The notes under the pieces: model-generated
Told to the model about the DNA's origin: nothing
What the model saw: only the letters and a program-made list of their open reading frames with translations
The model's database searches: none
Program-made: the position numbers and the translations under genes
DNA from: Candidatus Halarchaeoplasma halalkaliphilum
GTDB taxonomy: Archaea > Thermoplasmatota > Thermoplasmata > Halarchaeoplasmatales > Halarchaeoplasmataceae
Direction of reading: 5' to 3'
Length of the DNA: 5,261 bases
NCBI GenBank assembly: GCA_007133925.1
Contig: SLLU01000100.1
Location: 1 to 5,261, forward strand
Shown here: piece by piece, positions 1 to 4,161 of the stretch
Layout of the letters: every line of letters begins with the position of its first letter
How positions within the stretch are numbered: the stretch's first letter is position 1

Positions 1-309
1 AAGAGGACGGAAGTGAGCAGGTACAGGAAGACCCATCGGGGCGCTAAAGGAGTCATCACCATAAAGACCAACGAAAGGAACGGTCAGGTAGTGTGTGCCC
101 GGGTGGTGGAAGAGGATGACGAGATCATGCTCATGAGCATCAAAGGCATGGTCATCCGCACCATGGCCAGGGAGATTAGCCTTCAGAGCAGGAACACCAT
201 GGGCGTGAGGGTCATGAGGCTCAAAAAGGGCGACAAGCTCATCGCCATGTCCAAGGTGATCGGTGAGGAAGAAGAGATCGCGGAGGAGGAAAATTCTTTA
301 TCCGAGTGA
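1..309 (+). CDS. gyrA: DNA gyrase subunit A, C-terminal end (partial)
   Basis: This is the last part of the GyrA C-terminal domain, the DNA-wrapping beta-pinwheel of the type II topoisomerase that introduces negative supercoils together with GyrB. The frame is open from base 1, so the gene starts outside the window; the GTG at 13 is an internal valine (KRTEVSRYRKTHRGAKGV), not a start. The blade motif YRKTHRGAKGV, then IKTNERNG and later SRNTMGVRVMRL, are typical of the final GyrA blades. The protein ends in an acidic tail (GEEEEIAEEENSLSE), and acidic GyrA tails are known to tune wrapping in some bacteria. It stops at TGA 307-309, 20 nt before a tRNA gene. ParC-type subunits share the fold, but archaea usually carry gyrase, so GyrA is the better name. 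Confidence 0.93.
   Translation, partial: KRTEVSRYRKTHRGAKGVITIKTNERNGQVVCARVVEEDDEIMLMSIKGMVIRTMAREISLQSRNTMGVRVMRLKKGDKLIAMSKVIGEEEEIAEEENSLSE
296..303 (+). promoter_or_regulatory. Possible TATA box for tRNA-Arg
   Basis: The string CTTTATCC is centred about 30 bp before the tRNA-Arg 5' end. A start about 26 bp downstream would give a leader of roughly 4 nt. It lies inside the last codons of gyrA. It is a weak match to the archaeal TATA consensus, and read-through from gyrA is an alternative source of transcript. Confidence 0.3.
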
Positions 310-329
310 GCATGGTGGTATCCTCGATT

Positions 330-404
330 GGGCGCGTGGCCTAGCCCGGACATGGCGCTGGCCTTCTAAGCCAGATATCACGGGTTCGAATCCCGTCGCG
401 TCCG
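330..404 (+). tRNA. tRNA-Arg (anticodon UCU)
   Basis: A complete cloverleaf can be folded by hand. The acceptor stem is GGGCGCG (330-336) with CGCGTCC (397-403), including one G-U pair. The D arm runs 339-356. The anticodon stem is CTGGC (358-362) with GCCAG (370-374), closing the loop CTTCTAA with anticodon TCT at 365-367. The T stem is ACGGG/CCCGT around the loop TTCGAAT (385-391). The discriminator is G404, and CCA is not encoded. There is no intron and no long variable arm. The tRNA reads AGA and, by wobble, AGG, which is the dominant arginine codon in the neighbouring genes. It lies 20 nt after gyrA and is followed by a T run. Confidence 0.95.
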
Positions 405-410
405 CTTTTT
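405..410 (+). terminator. T-run terminator after tRNA-Arg
   Basis: CTTTTT directly follows the discriminator base, a usual archaeal transcription stop. The last tRNA bases and this tract (CCGCTT, 402-407) can also pair with AAGCGG (415-420), making a 6-bp hairpin that competes with the acceptor stem. Confidence 0.5.
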
Positions 411-415
411 CCATA

Positions 416-459
416 AGCGGGTTACGAAAAGTTCGGCAGAACTTTTGGTTGAATCCGCT
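416..459 (+). repeat. Hairpin repeat unit 1
   Basis: The outer stem is AGCGG (416-420) with CCGCT (455-459). The inner stem is a perfect 8 bp, AAAAGTTC (427-434) with GAACTTTT (439-446), around the loop GGCA. The two stems are separated by an asymmetric internal loop of 6 and 8 nt. Confidence 0.75.
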
Positions 460-468
460 AAACTTGCT

Positions 469-511
469 TTAGCGGGTAAGAAGAATGTGAGAACATTCTT
501 TGGCGTCCGCT
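469..511 (+). repeat. Hairpin repeat unit 2
   Basis: The outer stem is AGCGG (471-475) with CCGCT (507-511). The inner stem is a perfect 8 bp, AAGAATGT (481-488) with ACATTCTT (493-500), capped by GAGA, which fits the GNRA tetraloop rule. It is the best-formed unit, and its ending GCGTCCGCT is identical to the tRNA-Arg 3' end at 398-406. Confidence 0.8.
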
Positions 512-526
512 ATATCATTTTTATGA

Positions 527-569
527 TTAGAGGGTAAGAAGAACGTGAAAACATGCTTTGGTGTTCGCT
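527..569 (+). repeat. Hairpin repeat unit 3 (decayed)
   Basis: This unit aligns to unit 2 without gaps, 37 of 43 identical. Two of the six changes break the inner stem (C544 and G555 both fall opposite A) and one breaks the outer stem (A531). The loop GAAA (547-550) still fits GNRA. Its end, GTGTTCGCTTTTTC, matches the tRNA-Arg end plus its T tract at 12 of 14 positions. Confidence 0.75.
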
Positions 570-572
570 TTT

Positions 573-947
573 TCAGGAGTACCGGAAGTGGTCTCGAACG
601 TATATCAGATAGATCAATGCCACGGCCCCCAGGAAGAGGGGGATGCCGTGGGCCTGAAGCAGGTCCATGATCATACCCATGGTGATGAGAACGAAGGCGG
701 TCTTCCATGCCCTGCGTTTAAGGGACAGCACACCGAAGGCGGCGATGAGACGTGTTGCCGCTATGAAGAGGTATATGATACCCAAGGCGTAGTTACCTAT
801 ATCGGCCACCACGGGGTCGTATCCCGAGAATGGTCCGGAAGGATTCCCCGGGCCCAGGTACCCCTGGGCCATGGAGAAAGCTACAAGTGCGTAAAGTATC
901 AGATATATACCGAGGAGTATCACACCCGCAGGTCTGTACCTGGCCAT
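573..947 (-). CDS. Small four-helix membrane protein, family not recognised
   Basis: This 124-residue protein starts at ATG 947 (MARYRPAGVILLG). It has hydrophobic stretches near residues 8-28, 53-75, 82-97 and 102-117, consistent with three or four transmembrane helices. A glycine- and proline-rich loop (about 29-48) joins the first two. Positive residues cluster at 77-82 (KRRAWK) and at the C-terminus (VRDHFRYS), which suggests those parts are cytoplasmic. The pattern of a short N-terminal RP motif, 'LSLKRRAW' and a final 'LIYVRDHF' recalls small DUF2127-like membrane proteins, but I cannot assign a family with confidence. No ribosome-binding site is evident, and GATTAAC (minus strand) about 29 bp upstream is only a weak TATA candidate. 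The stop codon (573-575) abuts the hairpin array. No function is proposed. Confidence 0.8.
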   Translation of the reverse strand: MARYRPAGVILLGIYLILYALVAFSMAQGYLGPGNPSGPFSGYDPVVADIGNYALGIIYLFIAATRLIAAFGVLSLKRRAWKTAFVLITMGMIMDLLQAHGIPLFLGAVALIYLIYVRDHFRYS

Positions 948-1005
948 GGGAAGTACTTATGGGGCAGGTGGTTAATCAACCTTCGTGCTCCAGGCATCCA
1001 AAAAG

Positions 1006-1013
1006 TCTAAAAA
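1006..1013 (+). promoter_or_regulatory. Possible TATA box for tRNA-Trp
   Basis: TCTAAAAA lies about 33 bp upstream of the tRNA-Trp 5' end, in an A-rich patch (1000-1013). A start 26 bp downstream would leave a leader of about 6 nt, matching the spacing seen for other genes here. Confidence 0.4.
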
Positions 1014-1042
1014 GGGCTTCAACCTACCATTGATTCCCCAAT

Positions 1043-1227
1043 GGGGGTATAGGGTAACTCGGCATCCTCACGGGCTCCAGTTACGTGGAATGATCGCCAA
1101 TCGGGTTTGCTGACCGGTTTTCATCGGTGTGATGAATAACTGGAGCGGTGACCCGTAACGGAACACGGTGGGTAGCTCCCTCCGTGGAAGAAACCCGTTG
1201 ATCGGGGTTCAAATCCCCGTGCCCCCA
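1043..1227 (+). tRNA. tRNA-Trp (anticodon CCA), intron-containing
   Basis: The exons are 1043-1080 and 1193-1227. The acceptor stem is GGGGGTA (1043-1049) with TGCCCCC (1220-1226), and the discriminator is A1227. The anticodon stem is ACGGG (1070-1074) with CCCGT (1194-1198). The loop reads C-T-CCA-G-A across the splice junction, with CCA at 1077-1079. The T arm is CGGGG/CCCCG around TTCAAAT. CCA is not encoded at the end. The 112-nt intron follows G37, the classic archaeal position. A bulge-helix-bulge can be drawn: 3-nt bulges at 1079-1081 and 1191-1193, a 4-nt central helix CTCC (1075-1078) with GAAG (1187-1190) containing one C-A mismatch, and an intron helix 1082-1085 with 1183-1186. Both cuts fall after the second bulge base, as archaeal splicing endonuclease requires. 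Confidence 0.95.
1081..1192 (+). ncRNA. tRNA-Trp intron carrying a box C/D methylation guide RNA
   Basis: The intron contains box C ATGATCG (1090-1096, 5 of 7 to consensus), box D' CTGA (1110-1113), box C' GTGATGA (1129-1135, perfect) and box D GTGA (1148-1151, one base off). A 6-bp stem, GTTACG (1080-1085) with CGTAAC (1154-1159), closes the C/D pair. The D guide (1137-1146) pairs over 10 bp with 1074-1083, and the N+5 rule puts methylation on C1077, wobble position 34. The D' guide (1102-1108) pairs over 7 bp with 1191-1197, and N+5 points to C1194, position 39. Euryarchaeal tRNA-Trp introns, as in Haloferax, are known to guide 2'-O-methylation at exactly these two positions. A separate hairpin (1165-1168 with 1182-1185, plus 1170-1172 with 1178-1180) fills the 3' part of the intron. 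Confidence 0.9.
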
Positions 1228-1240
1228 TTCACTTTGTGAA
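1228..1240 (+). other. Short hairpin immediately after tRNA-Trp
   Basis: TTCAC (1228-1232) and GTGAA (1236-1240) form a 5-bp inverted repeat with a 3-nt TTT loop, starting at the base after the discriminator. It may be part of the tRNA 3' trailer or a small palindromic site. There is no T run behind it, so it is not a clear terminator. Confidence 0.35.
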
Positions 1241-1280
1241 CGTGGCCACTACACGGAAGGGATAGTTATCAACCGTACAG

Positions 1281-1290
1281 TTTAAATATA
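1281..1290 (+). promoter_or_regulatory. TATA box of the antitoxin gene
   Basis: TTTAAATATA is a strong archaeal TATA element. A start about 26 bp from its centre falls near 1311. That favours ATG 1319 with a leader of about 8 nt over ATG 1307 or TTG 1304, which would lie at or upstream of the start. Confidence 0.65.
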
Positions 1291-1318
1291 TCTCAGCATA
1301 CTATTGATGATCGATAAG

Positions 1319-1558
1319 ATGTCCGTAAAGATAGTAAAAACCAAAGGTGTGGTTGGGGGTGCACCGCGAATAGATGGTACAAGGGTCCAGGTGGCCGATG
1401 TTGCTCAGTACTATACCGAGTTAAATTGGAGCATCGAAAACATATCCGCGGAATTGGATCTGACACCGGATCAGGTTCTGGAAGTGCTCAAATACTATTA
1501 CGAACATCCCAAAGGGATACGGGAGATGATCAGGTCTAAAAAAGCGGAGACCGCTTGA
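1319..1558 (+). CDS. DUF433-family antitoxin (VapB-like)
   Basis: This 79-residue protein carries the DUF433 signature: GGAPRIDGTRVQVADVAQYY (13-32), then a short helix-turn-helix-like segment with SIENISAELDLTPDQVLEVL (38-57), and the closing KYYYEHPKGI (58-67). DUF433 proteins are small DNA-binding proteins, usually the antitoxin partner of a DUF5615 PIN-like toxin encoded just downstream. Here the stop overlaps by one base the ATG of a 20-codon stub that starts like DUF5615, so the pair is recognisable but broken. The start is set by the TATA box at 1281-1290; ATG 1307 would add MIDK. No Shine-Dalgarno is visible, as expected for a near-leaderless message. The protein looks intact for its family, so it may still bind its own promoter. 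Confidence 0.87.
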   Translation: MSVKIVKTKGVVGGAPRIDGTRVQVADVAQYYTELNWSIENISAELDLTPDQVLEVLKYYYEHPKGIREMIRSKKAETA

Positions 1559-1620
1559 TGAGCGAGATATCCCTATTAGTTGATGAAAATATGCCCCTTT
1601 TTTATAGACCGATTAACTAG
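1558..1620 (+). pseudogene. Truncated DUF5615 PIN-like toxin
   Basis: The stub starts at ATG 1558, overlapping the antitoxin stop (TGATG). It encodes only 20 residues, MSEISLLVDENMPLFYRPIN, then TAG. The 'LLVDENMP' motif is the first strand and the first conserved acidic residue of the DUF5615 PIN-like toxin family, whose full length is about 100-120 residues. The remaining acidic catalytic residues are absent, so no nuclease can be made from this locus. Homology stops at or shortly before 1620; about 30 nt later begins the right end of an IS200/IS605-type element. Insertion of that element, followed by deletion, is the simplest cause. The assignment rests on a short motif plus the DUF433 neighbour. 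Confidence 0.65.
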
Positions 1621-1647
1621 TTAATAATGCGCATCACTATAACAACT

Positions 1648-1703
1648 GAGTGAATCCTCCCCCAGCCAAGTCAGGGGGCTTCTAGAGAAGTTTAACGGAC
1701 ATC
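1648..1703 (-). ncRNA. Possible leftover of an omega-RNA scaffold
   Basis: In TnpB elements the guide (omega) RNA covers the 3' end of tnpB and the element's right end, and its guide is copied from the flanking DNA. This stretch occupies that position and keeps the imperfect right-end hairpin and a small CTTC/GAAG inverted repeat (1679-1690). Expression cannot be judged from sequence; with tnpB gone it would at most be a relic or be used in trans by another TnpB copy. Confidence 0.35.
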
Positions 1704-1841
1704 TTACGACACCATCCTTATTCTCTGTAGCGTATCAACAACACCATTACATTCTATTCCCGTTAAAACGGTTTCGAGCATACCTGATTTACGTGCAATA
1801 TTCAAAGCACCGTTCATATCCGCATTTAAGTGCCTACAGTT
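1704..1841 (-). pseudogene. tnpB: TnpB (OrfB) C-terminal fragment
   Basis: Forty-five codons remain, ending at TAA (1704-1706). The start of the fragment reads NCRHLNADMNGALNIARKSG. This is the zinc-ribbon exit and RuvC-III region of the RNA-guided nuclease TnpB: the aspartate in 'NADMNGALNIA' (codon 1818-1820) corresponds to the last catalytic acidic residue, and NGALNIARK is a common archaeal and bacterial variant. The rest (MLETVLTGIECNGVV...) is the variable tail seen in IS605-type OrfB proteins. Everything upstream, including the guide-RNA-binding domains and the first two RuvC motifs, is absent, and an in-frame stop precedes the fragment. It is not functional. Confidence 0.8.
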
Positions 1842-1872
1842 TTAGGTATTGAATAAAGGAATATCTCCCCAT

Positions 1873-1892
1873 GGCCCGCTTCAGACCGGGCC
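1873..1892 (-). terminator. Terminator-like hairpin at the M28 peptidase stop codon
   Basis: GGCCCG (1873-1878) and CGGGCC (1887-1892) form a 6-bp GC stem with an 8-nt loop. The stop codon of the peptidase (1881-1883) lies in the loop. Downstream on the minus strand the sequence becomes T-rich (ATTCCTTTATTC), though without a long T run, so terminator function is tentative. Confidence 0.35.
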
Positions 1893-3143
1893 CTGGCCTA
1901 TCCTAGATGACAGTGTGTGGACAAAGGTTTCCACCGTATCCACGGAGGACTCCAGTCGATCCGGGTGTATCTTGTCGGTGGTGTCGTCCTCGGTATGGTG
2001 CCATCTGGCTATGTCAGGGTAAACGTTGCTTTTCACCGGTACCCGGGAGATGAAGTTCATTATCTTGTGGCCCGGGTTCATCTTCTTGGAGTTGGCCCGC
2101 ATGAGGGATACCGCCCGCATCTTCCGGTTGAGAAATTCCTGGACGTCCGTGGCACCGCCCCACATCTCTTCGTATGGGAGTTGATTACTCTCCAGGGATT
2201 CTTTCAGTATCTCCAGGAGCGCCGGGTCGCAGCGCTTCTTGGGTATCAGTCCGATGCCATTGGTGAGGAAATACACTTCCCCCCGCCCCACCATGTCCAT
2301 GTTCAGTATGTACGTTCTTTCCAGGTCTATCTCATCCCTGTGCTTCTCCACCCATCCCCGGGAACCGAACAGTCCGCTTTCCTCGGCTGCGAAACAGCAT
2401 ATATCCACCCTCATGTTCAGCCGGGATTCCTTTATACGCCGGGATACCTCCAGCATGGTGGCGATCCCCGAGGCGTTGTCATCGGCACCCAGGGAATAAT
2501 TAGAACCGAACAGGTCCGTCATGTAAAAAACCATGATGAGGAGTGGTACGTAGTTCACCAGGGTGAACACAAAGAAGAACCACCATACGTACACCCAGGT
2601 TCCTTGAAATCCCGAGAACAGGTCAAAGGGATAGTAGAGTCCGTGGAAGATCAGTACCACTAGGAGGCCCATGGGCGAGATCAAGGTGAGGAACGGTGTT
2701 ATGGCACCCCGGAGTTCCTGGTACCTGGTGAACCACTTGGGCACCACCCGAGCACTGTCGTAGTGTCCGCACAGGATCAGACGGTGTTCCTTTTCGGGAT
2801 TCAGGGTGGCGATGATGTTCTCGGACTTGGTCCTGGCGATCTTGAGTTCCATCTTGGGCATGATCTTGTACAGGAAGGCGAACAATCCCAGGAATGCCAT
2901 GGCCACCAGGAATGTGTTTATCCACAGTGAGGATGCCAGCAGGAGGATGAATATGGCGAAGATCAGCAGCCATTTGGATACGAGGTATGCGGTGGAAGAT
3001 ATGTATTCAGTTGGCTCTCGTTGTACCTCATAGCCTAGTTCCCGGAACCACCGGGTTATCTTTTCCTGGGCCCTCCTTTCCTCGGCGGTCCCACCGTACC
3101 TGTGCTCTTTGGCCAGTTCCTTGAGATGCTCGAAAGCCTGCAT
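1881..3143 (-). CDS. Membrane-embedded M28-family zinc aminopeptidase
   Basis: Two-zinc metallopeptidase of the M28 type, expected to remove N-terminal residues from peptides. Numbered from ATG 3143 (420 residues), the zinc and catalytic residues are all present: H127 and D129 in GHYDS, bridging D221 in GADDNASG, E254-E255 in AAEESG, D283 in NMDMVG, and H383 in the HHTEDD segment. Unusually, the fold is interrupted by strongly hydrophobic stretches: about 58-95 (two helices) before the first motif, and about 148-173 and 182-208 between the first and second metal motifs. No signal peptide is seen. An even number of helices in each insert would leave all metal motifs on one membrane face, probably cytoplasmic. 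A TTG at 3170 would add nine residues, but the TATA box at 3174-3181 places transcription start near 3152, so ATG 3143 is preferred. The gene is divergent from uvdE. The substrate is unknown. Confidence 0.9.
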   Translation of the reverse strand: MQAFEHLKELAKEHRYGGTAEERRAQEKITRWFRELGYEVQREPTEYISSTAYLVSKWLLIFAIFILLLASSLWINTFLVAMAFLGLFAFLYKIMPKMELKIARTKSENIIATLNPEKEHRLILCGHYDSARVVPKWFTRYQELRGAITPFLTLISPMGLLVVLIFHGLYYPFDLFSGFQGTWVYVWWFFFVFTLVNYVPLLIMVFYMTDLFGSNYSLGADDNASGIATMLEVSRRIKESRLNMRVDICCFAAEESGLFGSRGWVEKHRDEIDLERTYILNMDMVGRGEVYFLTNGIGLIPKKRCDPALLEILKESLESNQLPYEEMWGGATDVQEFLNRKMRAVSLMRANSKKMNPGHKIMNFISRVPVKSNVYPDIARWHHTEDDTTDKIHPDRLESSVDTVETFVHTLSSRIGQGPV

Positions 3144-3173
3144 GGTTATTCCCTCGGTTATAATGCCCAAACC

Positions 3174-3181
3174 AATTTAAA
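3174..3181 (-). promoter_or_regulatory. TATA box of the M28 peptidase gene
   Basis: On the minus strand this reads TTTAAATT. A start about 26 bp downstream falls near 3152, giving a leader of about 8 nt before ATG 3143 and excluding the TTG at 3170 as start codon. GAGGG just upstream of the ATG could be a weak ribosome-binding site. Confidence 0.55.
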
Positions 3182-3212
3182 GGTGATGGGAACGGTGCAT
3201 GGCGGAGCATTG

Positions 3213-3220
3213 TTAAATAT
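3213..3220 (+). promoter_or_regulatory. TATA box of uvdE
   Basis: TTAAATAT is centred 26 bp before ATG 3242, so transcription should start at or next to the start codon and the message would be leaderless. It lies about 39 bp (centre to centre) from the opposing TATA box of the peptidase gene. Confidence 0.6.
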
Positions 3221-3241
3221 GCACGGCCGGATAGCCCTCGG

Positions 3242-4123
3242 ATGAAGATAGGTTACCCCTGTATCAACAGGACCCTGGACTGCACCTGTAGCGGAACCTT
3301 CAGACTGGACTCCTACTCGGATGCCAGATTGATCCACAAGATAGAGCAAAATCTGGCCTGCCTTCAAAGGATACTGGAGTTCAACGTGGAGAGGGGGATC
3401 CTGTTCTTCAGGATAAGCTCGGACTTGATACCCTTCGCATCCCACGATGTAAACCAACTGGATTGGAAAGAGTACTTTGCAGACGGGCTCGTGGGTATCG
3501 GGAATTTTGTGAAACAAGGGGATATCAGGATCTCCATGCACCCGGATCAATTCATAGTGCTGAATTCAAAAAGGGAAGATGTTTACCGGAGGAGCGTCAG
3601 GGAACTGGAGTATCACGGGGATGTGCTGGACAGTATGGGATTGGATGGTACGGCAAAGGTTCAACTTCACGTGGGTGGAGTGTACGGTGAAAAGGAGAGA
3701 AGCAAGGACCGGTTCGTGGAGAGATATTTGAAACTGGAGCCAGGTATCAGGGAAAGACTGGTCATCGAGAACGATGACCGGTCCTATACTGTCAGGGACT
3801 GCCTGGATATACACGGGAGGACGGGCGTGCCCGTGCTTTTCGATTACTTCCACCACACACTGAACCATGGTGGAGAAGAGCTAAGGGACATACTGGAGGA
3901 GGTCACGGGTACTTGGAAGAAAAAGGACGGTGTGCCCATGTGGGATTACAGTTCCCAGATGCCCGGAGAAAGGAAGGGACGACACGGGGAACATTTGGGC
4001 ATCCATGATTTCCGGGAATTCCTCAAAAAGACAAAGGGCTTCGATTTCGACCTCATGCTGGAGATCAAAGATAAGGAAAAAAGCGCACTGGCGGCCCTGG
4101 ACCTGCTCTCCAGAGAATCCTGA
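3242..4123 (+). CDS. uvdE: UV damage endonuclease (UvdE/UVDE)
   Basis: A 293-residue TIM-barrel metalloenzyme that nicks DNA 5' to UV photoproducts and starts an excision repair route independent of UvrABC. It opens with the family motif MKIGYPCINRTL, and then shows the metal-binding series of this fold: H68 (FASHDV), H100 in SMHPDQF, H143 in QLHVGGVYG, E176 in VIENDD, D201 and H204 in FDYFHH, a histidine in GRHGEH (248 or 251), and E274 in MLEIKDKE. Length and motif order match full-length UVDE proteins, with no N-terminal extension such as fungal members have. ATG 3242 is supported by a TATA box 26 bp upstream. The next gene starts 38 nt beyond the stop and has its own TATA-like box. UVDE has a patchy distribution in archaea, so gain by transfer is possible, but base and codon use look like those of its neighbours. 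Confidence 0.95.
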   Translation: MKIGYPCINRTLDCTCSGTFRLDSYSDARLIHKIEQNLACLQRILEFNVERGILFFRISSDLIPFASHDVNQLDWKEYFADGLVGIGNFVKQGDIRISMHPDQFIVLNSKREDVYRRSVRELEYHGDVLDSMGLDGTAKVQLHVGGVYGEKERSKDRFVERYLKLEPGIRERLVIENDDRSYTVRDCLDIHGRTGVPVLFDYFHHTLNHGGEELRDILEEVTGTWKKKDGVPMWDYSSQMPGERKGRHGEHLGIHDFREFLKKTKGFDFDLMLEIKDKEKSALAALDLLSRES

Positions 4124-4128
4124 CAAAA

Positions 4129-4136
4129 CATTTAAC
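4129..4136 (+). promoter_or_regulatory. Possible TATA box of the SDR gene
   Basis: CATTTAAC lies in the 38-nt gap after uvdE. A start 26 bp from its centre falls near 4158, just before ATG 4162, so the reductase may be transcribed separately from uvdE with almost no leader. Confidence 0.45.
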
Positions 4137-4161
4137 GCTGTCCCTCCCTTTTGACCATTCC

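Larger units (their letters stand above)
414..573 (+). repeat. Array of three related hairpin repeats behind tRNA-Arg
   Basis: Three similar units follow one another with a spacing of 55 then 58 nt. Each begins with AGCGGG or a variant, holds an inner inverted repeat, and ends with CCGCT or a variant. The second and third units match at 37 of 43 positions; the first shares the ends and the architecture but has a different inner stem. The spacers are T-rich. No credible reading frame crosses the array. It sits between the tRNA and the 3' end of a convergent gene, and its last T run (569-573) touches that gene's stop codon. Bidirectional terminator, structured non-coding RNA, or relic of duplication or integration at the tRNA end are all possible; the sequence alone does not decide. 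Confidence 0.75.
1648..1842 (-). mobile_element. Remnant of an IS200/IS605-type element (right end and tnpB tail)
   Basis: Read on the minus strand, this stretch has the order expected at the right end of a TnpB-carrying element: the end of the tnpB frame, a short untranslated stretch, a GC hairpin (CCCCC 1659-1663 with GGGGG 1674-1678), then GGAGGATTCACTC. No tnpA and no left end are seen, and most of tnpB is missing, so it cannot move by itself. The outer edge near 1648 is a guess from the usual position of the right-end hairpin. The inner break is near 1842, where the tnpB frame meets a stop and recognisable sequence ends. Base composition is visibly richer in A and T than in the flanking genes, in keeping with acquisition from elsewhere. 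Confidence 0.7.

Noticed and set aside
13..15. GTG at 13 as the start of a small independent gene
   Set aside because: The frame is open to base 1 with codons matching GyrA (KRTE before VSRYRK), so the gene simply enters from the left.
263..472. A 69-codon open frame across the gyrA end, tRNA-Arg and the first hairpin unit
   Set aside because: It runs through the whole tRNA and ends in a repeat; the translation has no family features. It is a chance frame.
416..569. CRISPR array behind tRNA-Arg
   Set aside because: Only three units, diverged from each other, with structured T-rich spacers of about 10-15 nt rather than unique 30-40 nt spacers.
416..569. Archaeal box H/ACA guide RNAs
   Set aside because: The nucleotides after units 1 and 2 fit an ANA box, but the lower stem is only about 5 bp, the upper stem has no clear kink-turn, and unit 3 lacks the ANA box.
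970..981. GGTTAATCAACC as a regulatory palindrome before the small membrane gene
   Set aside because: Only the outer 4 bases on each side pair; this is too weak to separate from chance.
558..1010. A 150-codon plus-strand frame opposite the small membrane protein
   Set aside because: It is antisense to a frame with clear membrane helices; its own translation is rich in H, G and charged residues with no recognisable fold.
1760..1771. Palindrome CCGTTAAAACGG as an operator
   Set aside because: It lies within the tnpB coding remnant and has no promoter near it.
1917..2663. A 248-codon plus-strand frame opposite the M28 peptidase
   Set aside because: The minus-strand frame carries every M28 metal motif, so this is its shadow.
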